This document shows positions 24,807 to 35,824 of a DNA stretch of 64,000 nt, piece after piece; the stretch's first letter is position 1, and every line of letters begins with the position of its first letter. Location: contig JAWUZG010000029.1 in NCBI GenBank assembly GCA_036785705.1, positions 15,639,501-15,703,500 of the forward strand, in the 5' to 3' direction. The translations under genes were made by a program, and so were the position numbers. The stretch is from Acanthornis magna (taxonomy: Eukaryota; Chordata; Aves; Passeriformes; Acanthizidae). A model generated the notes under the pieces. That model was given only the letters and a program-made list of their open reading frames with translations. It did not search any database and was not told the DNA's origin.

Positions 24807-25067
24807 TCCAAGTTCTGGGTATCTATGGGGTGGTCACAGATGTCCCCATAACTTGGGGTGGCATGTGTATGAGCAGTTGCTTCCTTTCCCACAGTTTGCC
24901 ACAGTAGGAATTTTTGTTTGGACATGTTAACCGGGATATGTTTACCAGATCTTGTCTCTGCCAGGCCTGGAATAAGCATCTTCTCATTTCAAATTCCTCC
25001 CTTCCCTGCTTCCCTCAAGTCCTTATCTTAGAGTAAGTTCTTTCTGTGGCCTTGACAGTGTTTAACA

Positions 25068-27046
25068 CCAGCAACTGTGCTCTTTAAGTCCTTTCAGTGA
25101 TGATAGTTTGGCTGAGGGTCTCTGCTTTCTTCTCCAATTTTTGCTTATGCTGAAGCCAAATGTCCTCAGAGAAAGGAAACAAAACAGATCATGATAAACC
25201 TTTCACAAGGAAAGTCTTTGCAAAACTGCCTACATCTAATCAGAAAAGGAGAATTTCAATCTATCTAAAATATTTTTATTAAGCATGATGAGTAATTCCT
25301 CCATATTTCCAAGAGTCCAAAGCCTACAAAAGAACTGCATGGCAAGAGAAAGAAATTTAGCAGCTAGAAATGAACAGATTGTTGAATATTATTAATGTAA
25401 ATTTTATGAAAAATGAAAGCACCTCCCCTCTACCAATGAATAGAACCATAAACCTCATGTATTTTGATTAAATAGACCTGCCCTAAACATTATGCCTACT
25501 TCTATCAACATTCATTAACTTACGTTGTGCTTTACTATCATTCTGTGAAGCATGTCAGACTTTTCATACATCACTTGTCAAATTTCCTAAAAAGTAAATG
25601 TGCTCTTTTGTTTCAGTAATAATACCTTGAGTTCTGGGAAAGCAGAGTGATTTTTTTTTTGTTATTGTTGTTGCGGTTGTTTATATTAACCATTGGCATG
25701 CTCTCTCAGGCTGGTAATGAGGGAATGAAATTTGTGTTTAAAGATACCAAGTAAAGAACCTCTGAAAAGTACATGGAATTAGGGTGCAAGCCATTTCCAT
25801 GGCTTCAAAAATGCTTAATATGGGATTTGCTGTTTTTCTTTTCGCACTATAAATTTTTAGTTCACAAAGCCTTAACAGTAGAGCTAAATACCATGGCAGA
25901 AAATGACATGTTTTTTTAATGTTTGTACCTTTGCATTGTTTTTATTTTTGTGGGCTGTTCCCGCTTTCTTCCTTGGAGACCTACCACACAAACTGCTTTC
26001 ATAACTAATGACAAAACGAAAAGAAGTAGTATCTGACCTCAAGAATCCATTTTCTTTCAGAGAAAAATAGTGACAGTTTCAAAGCTCTGAGTTTCAAAAG
26101 TTTAGCACGAGGGCTGAAGGTGTTCTAGTGTTATATGTTGTACAGTTTTTTTTGCAAAACTTGCACAGTTTAAACAAGAATGGTTCTCCAGAAAGTTGAA
26201 TTTCAATGTGCTGTAGGGAATGTCATGTTTATACCGCTGTGTTTCAATAGACTTTTCAATGTATAATTCTCTGCTGTGTTTCAAGGAGCAAGACTTAAGG
26301 CATGATCCTGAGTGTTGCATTCCACACATGAAACAACTGCAAAATTCAAGTGGAGCTAGGTACATCAACCACATCTCAGACCAAGCATGTACATTCAAAA
26401 CAGACCCATCCAACAGAGAATTGATTCTGTAAAATGTGAGCAGTTTAATCCAATTCAGAAACACTTAAATACATTAATAGACCATCACAAAGATAGTTCT
26501 CAGCACCTTTCAGTATTGTTTTTTCAGAAGTCATAGAAAACATCCCGGCAAGTGTTAAAAGAGTATTCAGACCCAGGTTCTGCACTCGAAAATACACGAG
26601 ATAAAGAATTTCGTTATTTTATCTCATTCCTGCCCTCAAAAGCAATACCATGGCTTTCTGGATCATTTAATCATCTAGAGTTGGAATAGAAAGCTCCTCA
26701 CTTACATGTTTTCTCTGGTTCATGTATAAGAGGCATGATAAGAAAACCCAGGATTATGTTACCTCTATTCTGTTCTTGGCTGATATTTCAGTCTTTCTGG
26801 GATTGCTGGAAACCATTCCTTTTAAATCTTAGCAAGGACAGATGCTTCCTGAACTGTTCTAGGAATTGCTAAAGGAGAAACAAAATGTTCGGGTATTTAA
26901 TTTCATCTGCTTTTCTATGAAGCGGAGAAAGTATTTGGTTACATTTGAGGCCATAATATGACAAGAAGAAAATATAACCAGCCAATTAAGAAATGGAGCA
27001 AAAAGACAACCATTTTAGCATATTTGAAAAAGCTTTAAAGCCATGT
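25068..27046. other. Unique AT-rich DNA, no gene recognised
   Basis: No gene is seen. A 120-codon minus-strand frame at 26102-26464 has no recognisable domain and no convincing splice context. It is treated as a chance frame. Confidence 0.5.
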
Positions 27047-27104
27047 TACTTTTTGTAGGTGTGCACATAATTAGCTGTAATTATGTGCACACCTACAAAA
27101 AGTA
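27047..27104. repeat. Perfect 27-bp inverted repeat with 4-nt loop
   Basis: The arms at 27047-27073 and 27078-27104 are exact reverse complements, and the loop is GCTG at 27074-27077. The arm centre is 'taggtgtgcacataatta'. Transcribed from either strand, this would fold into an uninterrupted 27-bp stem. No element boundaries or longer copies of the arms are recognised beyond it. Possible origins are a DNA-replication template switch, a very small palindromic element, or a hairpin RNA precursor. Known microRNA precursors usually carry mismatches, so a perfect stem is more typical of a recent DNA rearrangement. Confidence 0.97.
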
Positions 27105-27120
27105 GGTAGGACTGTCCAAG

Positions 27121-27144
27121 GACTTAGGGCTTGACTTAGGGCAT
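27121..27144. repeat. 12-bp tandem duplication beside the hairpin
   Basis: Two adjacent units, gacttagggctt and gacttagggcat, differ by one base. They lie 16 bp downstream of the perfect inverted repeat. Confidence 0.9.
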
Positions 27145-30100
27145 GTGTAAGCATGTGCTTAAAAATCTGTAGAATCTACTGAGGTTAAAATTCACTTATT
27201 TTTACAAGTACTTATTGTCAGGTGACATTGGCACTCTTTTTATCCCAGTACACACGTAGTACTCCTTTTCCAAGTTGTACATGCCGTGATGCTACAAGTC
27301 CCTATAAGAGTTACCTTTAGGTGCAGCAACTTTAAATGTTTATTTTGTAATTTAATTTATATTAAATAAATACATAAAGAATGAGTCAACACCATCATGC
27401 ATTTCTCAGCAAGCTTTCCAATAAAAGGAGAAAACCAATGGCTGTTGCCAAGTCACCACTGGCCATCATATATCCTTTTAACAAGTCATTGCAAGGCAAG
27501 TGGGATGAGGATACCAAGTAGTTATACCCAATTATCTTACCGTGACACATGTGAACTGTGCATTGCACAGAGAACTGTGTTTGTGCAGAACACTGAAACA
27601 ATAAAGGATTCAATTGATGTCTGAGTGGTAACACTGATGCTATGAAAATATTTTGCCTGTGTCAGGAAAATCTGCTGGAGGCAGATTTGCCGCTGAAGCT
27701 ACATAGATTTAGAGAGAAGACAAAAAGACAACAAGCTAAAAAGTGAAGATATTGCAAATATGGCAGGTGAGTTTATTAAGGATGGAAGCTCTTTCTAACG
27801 ATTTCCCAGCAGTACTGGTAAGCAGGTCTACACTTATACCACATACTGGTTTGCAGTGAGGCACTAATAGTAAAAGCAGTTCTGGTTTTCTGTATAGATA
27901 TGGAGTTTTGCATAGTGATGTAAAATATTGCTAAGAATTTATGACAATATTTATGATACTAACATTACCATAATTGCTACATTTCTTATATTTAAATGAT
28001 ATATTTGTTCAGCATATTGTTCATTTTACCTCAGGAAATTGAAGACTTCCTTAAAAACATCAGAAATAATTTTGAAAATGAATCTCTTCTTTGTGATAGA
28101 AAGTAAATGGTTTAATTGCCATTGACACATATTTGTAGCTGCGATTCAAGGGCAAGAATGCATAATTGGATCCCAAAGTCCATTACGTTTTCTTGGGGTA
28201 AGCAGGAGGAAACTGAAAAGAGGACTCACTGGTGTGAATGCCCATATCAGGGGACATCAGAGAAATTCAGAACTGGTCAAGAAAGGGGAGGAAAAATTAC
28301 CTTTCTTATTCTATTACTTTGTTGAACAAGTTTTGTAAATGTGGCATTTTGTTGGAAAAAAAAACCGAAAAGGGCCTCTTGACTGACATTCTTGTTGTTC
28401 TAGGAAACAAGCAAGCAAACAGCAAATTCCATTTTATGTGGTTATTTTCAGCAGTAATATGTGTTTAATTCTAAGGTCATATCAAACTATTTTTAAAATA
28501 GTTGTTATGTTATCTGGAGAAAAAACAGCTCTCCCGGTGTTTTTTCATTTTGAGTAGTTAATTTCTTACAAGAGGCTTACTCTACTTCAAAAGAGTAATA
28601 CCTCTTTTGAATAGTGTATCTTGCATTATGTGACTACTGAACCTAATCATCCAAGGAACAAATCTATTCCATATAAATAAATTAAATTGTAAGAAATAGA
28701 AAGTTTTACTAATTGCGTTCATTTTGTAATTTAGTAAAATACTAATCATATATTTAAAAATTGATTTTATCTCCATATTGCTTCTATGAAGTTCATAAAT
28801 TGTGTACCTGCTGACATAAAGGCACACAGGTGAAACCCATTACATTTGTGTATTACTAAGGAAAATTACATTTTGATTGATGTAAGAAATGTGCTTCATC
28901 TTCAAAAATGAAATATTTACACTGAGTCTACTAAATACCTGGCTAGTTTGTTTATAATGTCAACCTTTTAAAAATAATTAATCGGACATGAAACTGATTT
29001 TATTGATTAAGTTTGAGACTTCCCAGAAAATACAAGGAAAATTACCTTTGTAAAGTTGCAATACAACAGTTCTCAATTCCAAGCATGATATAAAAAAAGA
29101 AGGCTGAAAAATGCTAAATATTTTAATAGATATGCACAAGTTATCAGGATTTAATTCTCCATTAAAGTTATTTTACATTTTTCTGATAACTTTTTTCTAT
29201 TGTATTTCTCTAGTTCTATGTTTGTGAGCATAAAATATCTTCTTGAAGCATAATGGAGGAATTCTTAATTTTCATTTTTCTGTAGAGAGAAAAGAAAGTT
29301 CAATTCTGATGTTTGGTGGGGTTTTTTTAAACAAGTTATTATTTAGCTTTCTGTATGAATAATTTAATCTGTTCACAGATTTATAGTCAGTGGTCTGAAT
29401 TTCTTGGTTTTCTAATAGTAATAATTTTTTCTGTTCAGATCAAAAGTTTGTGATCACATTTACTTCTTCCCATATACAAAAAAAAAAAACAAACCCAAAA
29501 GAAGAGAGGATAGAATGAATTACAGAATTATAAAATGGCCAATTTAATGAGTTTTTTCATAAGCATCCTTAAATAAACACAGAAAACTGAGAAAACTATG
29601 AACTTTCTATGATAAGCAAAATTTCTTTAAGCAAATTTCTTAATAATTTTTTTTGTAGCCTGTCCCCCACCCCCTTTTCTTTTTTCTTCAGTGTTAAATA
29701 TCCTTTAAATGTTGTGCTGCCACTATGTTTCTCTTCAGTACCTCCAGCTTCCTCATCACTGAGATCAGCTGCTGGTACTACCCTGATAATATCCTAAGAT
29801 GTCATTGCGAGCTGCTCAGAAGAATAGCTGCTCTATTTTTAATTTACATTTTTTATTTTTGCTCTCTTGCATTGCATCTCAAGAGAGGCCTGGAAAGGAA
29901 GTTGTCAGTTCAGGTCCAGGATTGGGGCAGGAAGGTGCACAGAATTGCTCTGTTTTATGTCACCATAGGGAAAATGGACTCACATGTGGAAAGATAGAGG
30001 AGAATATTTCATCCTTCCACCACACTCCTGTTATCCTCAAAATACACTGTTTCTACCAGAAGCTTATCTAAAGAAAATGACCTCTCAGCAGTCCCCGATT

Positions 30101-31377
30101 TCTCTGCGATGGAACTGAAATACTGCTTTGATATCATAAGGAAATCTCACTTCAGTAATTAGTATTTTAGAACTACTTATATCTGAAATTTGTGATGAGA
30201 GAGTGAAACTTGGAAAATATGAATGGGAATTCAAAACAAGAACTGTATCACAGGAGCAGGTTGCACAAAAAACACCCTTATTCTCTGCTTGTAAAAGCTG
30301 ACAATGATGATTGCTTCAGCCTTGCAAAACATTGAACAAATACAGACTTGAAGACCTCATAATTTAGGCCAACTTTTTTTTCTGAAAGAGGTCAGTAACA
30401 CAGACTTTAACTGTCTTTTGTAATGTCTTTTATTTGCAAAGTGTTGACAGCTCTATTTTGAACAGTGCAGGCCAAGGCAATACCAAAGCAGTTCCAGAAA
30501 AACTCACCTTACATGCTACTAATGCTTCAGGTTTTGTAGGTGATGGATTACCTTTCTTAAATCAGTCCCTTTTCTTTATTTTTTTTTATATATTTCTAAG
30601 ATTCAAGAACATCTGTGATGGAAGTCATTGGTCATAACTAATTTCCACCTATTAATCAATCTCAGTCAGAGTAATTTTTTTAAATAGAATTTGAGATTTT
30701 AATTGCAAACTGAAAAAACAAATTAATTTAACCCTAACATGATGAGATCTTTTAATTCTGCTAAACCTTCTTTGGTGTTACAATATGTTTCAATTCTGAT
30801 AATACACCCATTTTTATAGATGTATTTATTGTCATATATATTCTGTTTTGAAATCTGTTTGCCCATTCATGCAAATTATTGTCAGCTTTTAATAGACTCC
30901 TTCACATGGGGACAAGTATTTAACCCATCCTTTTACAACATTATTCTGGAAAATTTCCGTGGCCCATCTATTAAGTCATCTGCTAGAACCTTTTTACTGT
31001 TCATCTGGGTGAACAATGACAATTTCTAAATGACAAGTAATTATCTTTAACAGACATGAAGATGAGAATCAATACTGTATGCTGAATGATTTTGTGAAAT
31101 GACAAGTCTATCGTGCTGAATGCTATTACTAGTACTTTATCACAACTCTCCCATTATATCCACACATAATGGGGTTATTTTTAAGATTTGGGTTTGGGAT
31201 ATTTTTTTAGTCCAACTGAACAGGCATAATCCCTAGCACCAAACAAATGCTTTGATTCAGATCACAGTGCTCCCTCTTGATAATAAGATCAATAAGATAA
31301 TGAGGTTCTCTTGGTAGATTCTGAAATTATTATATTTTTTTAACCCAGTAGAGGGGTTAAAATGATCACCTCTCTCC
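27145..31377. other. Unique AT-rich DNA, no gene recognised
   Basis: No gene or repeat family is seen. A 10-bp stem with a 6-nt loop lies at 28586-28611. A short poly(A) run lies near 29480. The overlapping 90-codon frames at 29725-30071 match nothing known. Confidence 0.5.
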
Positions 31378-32112
31378 TCCTCTTACATTTGGGTCACAAC
31401 ATCCCCAGGCAGTGCTACAGGCTGGGGGCAGATTGGCTGGAAAACTGCCTGGCAGAAAAGGACCTGGGGGGTACTGGTCGACAGCAGCTGAACATGAGCC
31501 AGCAGTTCCCAGGTGGCCAAGAAGGCCAATGGAATCCTGGCCCATATCAAAAATAGTGTGGCCAGAACGACCAGGGAAGTGATCATCCCTCGGTGTTAGC
31601 ACTGGTGAGGCTGTACTTGGAGTACCTCCAGTTCTGGGGCCTCAGTTTAGGAAGGATGTTGAGATGCTGGAGCATGTCCAGAGAAGAGCAACAAGGCTGG
31701 TGAAGGGTCTGGAACACAAGTCCTATGAGGAGCAGCTGAGGGAGTTAGGGGCTTCTAGCCTGGAGAAAAGGAGACTCAGGAGAGACCTCATTGCTCTCTA
31801 CAACTGCCTGAAAGGAGGTTGTAGCCAGGTGGAGTCAGTCTCCTCTCCCAGGCGACAAGAGACAGGATAAGAGGACACATCCCTAGGCTGCACCAGGGGA
31901 GGTTCAGGCTGGACATCAGGAAGAATTTCTTCATGAAAGATTGTCAAGCATGGAACGAACTGCTCAAGAAGGAGGTCAAATCACAATCCATGGATTTGTT
32001 CAAGAAAGGACTGGATGTGGCCCTTGGTGCTATGGTCAAGTTGACAGAGTGGCGATCAAAGAATGGGCTCAATGATTTTAGAGGTCTTTTCCAACCTAAA
32101 TGATTCTGTGAT
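31378..32112 (+). mobile_element. CR1 LINE 3' fragment
   Basis: This is a 5'-truncated CR1 of about 735 bp. It contains the ORF2 C-terminal region in order: a 'LHLGHN' and 'CYRLGADWLE' coding block, 'EKDLG', '[15 protein letters not shown]' and '[19 protein letters not shown]'. It then has a degraded W-N-R-L-P block, the 3' UTR 'ttttccaacctaaatg' and the tail 'attctgtgat' ending at about 32112. Unlike the 5.2-6.15 kb copy, the frame shifts several times: the 'DLG' segment is followed by a deletion, and the later coding block is in a different frame. It therefore cannot be read as one frame. It belongs to the same broad CR1 type as the copy at 5.2-6.15 kb, as judged by shared phrases such as 'gtggccaagaaggccaatgg'. 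Confidence 0.9.
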
Positions 32113-34982
32113 AATGTGGGCCATATATTTCATTCCAAGATTTCTGTCTGAGTTCCAGCTACCTGTGGCTGACCTAGGTCCTAACTTGTAACTGAACGTG
32201 TAATTTGGTGTAAAGACTCTCTGCCTAATTGAATGCTCTACTTCCCCCAGTGATGTGCTCCTTCTGTTGTAACTGTCATCAAAAAATGTATGCACAGTGT
32301 AAGTTGAAATGCTTTTGTATAATGGTAAAGTTTTCCTTAAAGCATCTTGGAGGAGTGGTAAGCACTTTTAAGTTTTTTGAGAATTTTGAGACAATGTTTT
32401 TTGCTCAGGTAATTGAAATATATCTGCAAGGCAAGAGCAGTTCAAAGTTGCCAATTTGAGGAGAGACAGGTGCCTTTTAAATTATTCATAGATCTCTGCT
32501 GGCTACCCATCTTTTTGCAGATGGGGTTTTTGGTGTTGTTTTGTTGGGTTTTTCCTTTCTCTCTTTCTTTATCCCTGATGGATTTAATGCATTTATTGCT
32601 CTCTTAGCTCCATGAATAGCTATGGGAAATGGCAAAGCTTCAACTAGTAAGAGAACAGAAATTCTGTTCTGGTTTAACAGATTCTCTGTCTGTTTATCAC
32701 TGACAGCTATCTTAGATTGTTAAGATGCTTCACAGGAAAGCTTTTTTTTTTCCTTTCGTGACTTCTCACTGATGACTGGCTCTTTGTGACAACAATCCAG
32801 ACAACAATCAGAGGTGGAAGATCAGTTGCCCAAACCTGCAAAATGGTGTATTATATATTTTTGTGCAGTCCTGTAAAATTTTATTATTTTTGAGGAGAGA
32901 AGGATACAAGGGCAAATAACTTGCTAACTATTAATTTTAGCTGTATTAATTTTAACCGTGTAGCTGTAGAAATTACCTCACTTATCCTTAGTGTTTTTTC
33001 TCCTCTGTTCTTATAGGACTTATTTTATCCATCAGCCTTTCTTAAAAAAAAAAAAAAAAAATCCGTACTATAACTATATCTTTTACATCCTTGTCTTACT
33101 TTTGGTAAAAATATCTTCCAAAATTCTTTCTCCTTTTTCACCTCTGTTTATTCTTCACCTTTTTATCTATTAAACCTCCATGCATCCAGTCAAAGAGATG
33201 GATTAACCTGCTATATAATTGCACATGATTCAAACATCTGATGCAAAGTTTGAAAATAAAGTGCAAAGTCAAGGTGTATTCAAAAATAGACCTTGGATAA
33301 GAAAATCTCAGTCAAGAAAGATACCATCTCAAGGTAGGACTAAATGCAAATGCTGTGCAGGAATGTGTATGAGAGAATATGCACATGTGAGAAAGGTGAT
33401 CTGTTGCAGCTTGCATTTGGCAATGATCAATAAAATAATCTTAGCTGTTGTTAGCAGGCTCCCCAGGTCTGACCTTCAGATGTTAGGATTTGAGATGGCT
33501 CATATTTGGATAGACCTCATAAAGTCTTGGAGGCTGGAAACCAGTTCAGGCAGGTGCTGAATTCTGCGATGTTAGGTTGTACAATGAAGTAGGTTCAGAA
33601 AAGTTACCTCTCACCTCTGGAAAACTGGAAATGAATTCTCAAGAATCTTTCCATTGAAATACTACTTGCCCTAAAGTTGTACTGTCTTGAGCTGTTCTTT
33701 TCTGTCACATGGTCCTTTCGTATTAATTGGAATAAAAGAGAACAGAGATATTCACACATAAACATTTCAGCATTCTATTAATCAAATTTTAGTTTTCTCT
33801 CGAGTTCCTCTCAGACTGCTGCAGGCAGATAGATATGGAGACCGTTTTTTGTTCAGTCAATCATTTGGGTTTTTTTTAAAGGAATACAAAAGAAAGGTCA
33901 GATGTGCCTTTACATTTTGGGTTTTTTCTTTGCGTGGAGACCAAGTGTTGTTTTACCTTGGATTGATGTAGAGGCCAGTCAATACTCCCTGTTCCATTAG
34001 AAAAATCTTTTTATATTGTGGTCCTGAACCTGGGGGCTTTAATACTGTATTTTCCTGAGGAGTAAGAACAGAGAGCAAAACATCAGCATATGCACCAAAA
34101 ATTTCAAAATAAACCTCTTATCTCTTCAGCACCTTCACTTCATTATACTCTGTAAGTCTTCAGAATATATATTGCTCAAGACAGTGGCTTACCCTGTCAG
34201 TATACAATAAATTGGTTTTGCTGTCAAGATCTGGATTAGTGCTGTGGTAGATATCCCAGGTTTTTACTTTTTTATTAGTATTTCAGCCTATAAGAAAATA
34301 GAAACTATTAGAGACTAGGAACAAATCTCCACTGACCTGAGATTCAGCTTGTCCCCCGAACATTTTTCTAAATATATTGTTGCTCCATAGCATTACAAGT
34401 GAGAGTAAATGCCTCTGTGTTTCTTTCTTGCCAGGAGATATATCTACAACATAAGCATTGTTGGGGGTGCAGGTAGTTAAGTAATTAAAACTATTTTATA
34501 ATTATCCAGTATTCTAATAAGCACGGATTTGTCATAAGCAAATGGAAAAATTCAGGTGATGTTCATGCCAAAAGTTGAGTGCAATTATCAGTTCACTCAG
34601 AGCGCAAAATTGTGTTGTGGGGTTTTTTTTTTAACATGATATCAAATGTACTATGCATATCACATCTATACAAGTGCCTCTTACATTAATATTAGGTGCT
34701 TTCCTTTGATTTTGTTTTCTTACAAATATTTAAATCTGAGAGGTATAATACTGAGGGAGAAGAAGCATCTTTACACCTTCTCTTGACCTTAATTTGAATG
34801 AAAATCAAATACACAGCTCTTAAGTATGAGATAGTCATAGCTTTAGATGGAGACTTTATCAACATACATTGCTATGTCTGTTATATAATTACTCATGTCT
34901 ATACTTAAAGCAACAGGCACAAGACCGCTCAGGTGGTCCAGGTCCAATTCCATGATCTTGCACCAGATTGTGTGCAAGCAAA
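32113..34982. other. Unique AT-rich DNA, no gene recognised
   Basis: No gene is seen. An A18 run lies at 33044-33061. The 113-codon frame at 33219-33560 has no recognisable domain. Positions 34978-34982 are GCAAA, the left copy of the target duplication of the adjacent LTR. Confidence 0.5.
34978..34982. repeat. Target-site duplication, left copy (GCAAA)
   Basis: Exact match to 35820-35824 on the other side of the LTR. Confidence 0.75.
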
Positions 34983-35819
34983 CAGGATGGGCTGACCATG
35001 GCTGAATGCCAGGTGCCCACCAAAGCTACTCTACCCCTTCCCTCCTCAGCTGTACAGGAGAGAAAAAACATTACAAAAGGCACACGACTTGAGATAAGGC
35101 CCAGGGAGGGATCATTCACCACCACAAACAAAACATACTCAGCTTGGGGAAATTACCTGAATTTATTGCCAGTCAAATCAGAGAAGGATAATGAGAAAAT
35201 AAGAAAACCTTCCCCCTACCTCTCCCTTACTCCCAGGATTATTTTTTTTTTCCAATTCTCCTCTTCCTCTCCTGCAGCAATGCAGGTAGATGAAGAATGG
35301 GGGCTTTGGTCAGATGCTCACATGTGAACTGCTCAAATGTGGGTCCCTCATGCATTGCAGCCTCCTTTGGGCATATTCATCTGCTCCAGTGTGGGTTCCA
35401 CAGGCTGCAGGTGAACCTCTGCTCCGCCATGGACCTCCACGGGCTGTAGGGTCACAGCTGCTTCACCATGGTCTGCACCATGGGCTGCATGGCAATCTCT
35501 GCTCTGCTGCCTGAAACACCTCCTCCCCCTCCTTCTCCACTGACCTTGGTGTCTGCAGAGCTGTTCCTCTCACATATTCTCACTCCTCTCTTCTCTGCCT
35601 GCAATTGCTCCTGTGAAGTAACTTTTTACCCATCTTAAATGTGTTGTCCTGAGGTACTATCACTATTGCTAATGGTTTTGGCCTTGACTTGCAGCAGGTC
35701 CATCTTGGAGCTGACTGGCGCTGTCCCCACCTGAGACAGGGGAAACTTCTGGCAGCTTCTTACAGAAACTGTCTTTGTAAGCATCCTGCTACCAAAACCT
35801 TGGCACTAAACCCAATACA
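34983..35819 (-). mobile_element. Solo ERVL-like LTR, minus strand, with target-site duplication
   Basis: This is an LTR of about 837 bp on the minus strand. The pentamer GCAAA occurs directly before (34978-34982) and directly after (35820-35824), which is a 5-bp target-site duplication. Read on the minus strand, it begins TGTATTGGGTTT at 35819. It passes through a G-rich region with repeated 'ccatgg' and 'gggctg' modules near 35420-35500. It has the poly(A) signal AATAAA at 35167-35162 and ends in the GGCACCTGGCATTCAG block near 35000. These phrases are typical of a widespread avian class III (ERVL-like) LTR as I remember it, and 5-bp duplications fit that class. The terminal dinucleotide at 34983-34984 is CA on the plus strand where TG is expected, so the 3' end has mutated. 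No internal viral genes are present. Confidence 0.78.
35162..35167 (-). promoter_or_regulatory. LTR polyadenylation signal AATAAA
   Basis: Plus-strand TTTATT is AATAAA on the minus strand. It lies about 180 bp from the 3' end of the LTR, in the expected R/U5 position. Confidence 0.55.
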
Positions 35820-35824
35820 GCAAA
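35820..35824. repeat. Target-site duplication, right copy (GCAAA)
   Basis: Exact match to 34978-34982. Confidence 0.75.

Larger units (their letters stand above)
24543..25067 (-). mobile_element. Solo endogenous retrovirus LTR, minus strand
   Basis: This reads as a complete LTR of about 525 bp on the minus strand. Its ends form a 6-bp inverted repeat, TGTTAA at 24543 and TTAACA ending at 25067. Read on the minus strand, it has a TATA-like box at 24806-24798 (TTTATAAG). A poly(A) signal AATAAA follows at 24630-24625, about 80 bases before the end. That is the order expected for U3 promoter, R and U5. No gag, pol or env sequence is found on either side, so it is a solo LTR left by recombination. 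The flanks show no clear target-site duplication at this 25067 boundary. An alternative end at 25096 would leave near-matching flanks, GTGAG versus GTGAT. The family is not identified. Confidence 0.6.

Noticed and set aside
26102..26464. 120-codon minus-strand frame as a gene or exon
   Set aside because: No known domain, no codon pattern that stands out, and no splice context.
33044..33061. A18 run, considered as the poly(A) tail of a processed retrocopy
   Set aside because: The sequence upstream is AT-rich with no recognisable transcript, no AATAAA at the right spacing and no target duplication seen.
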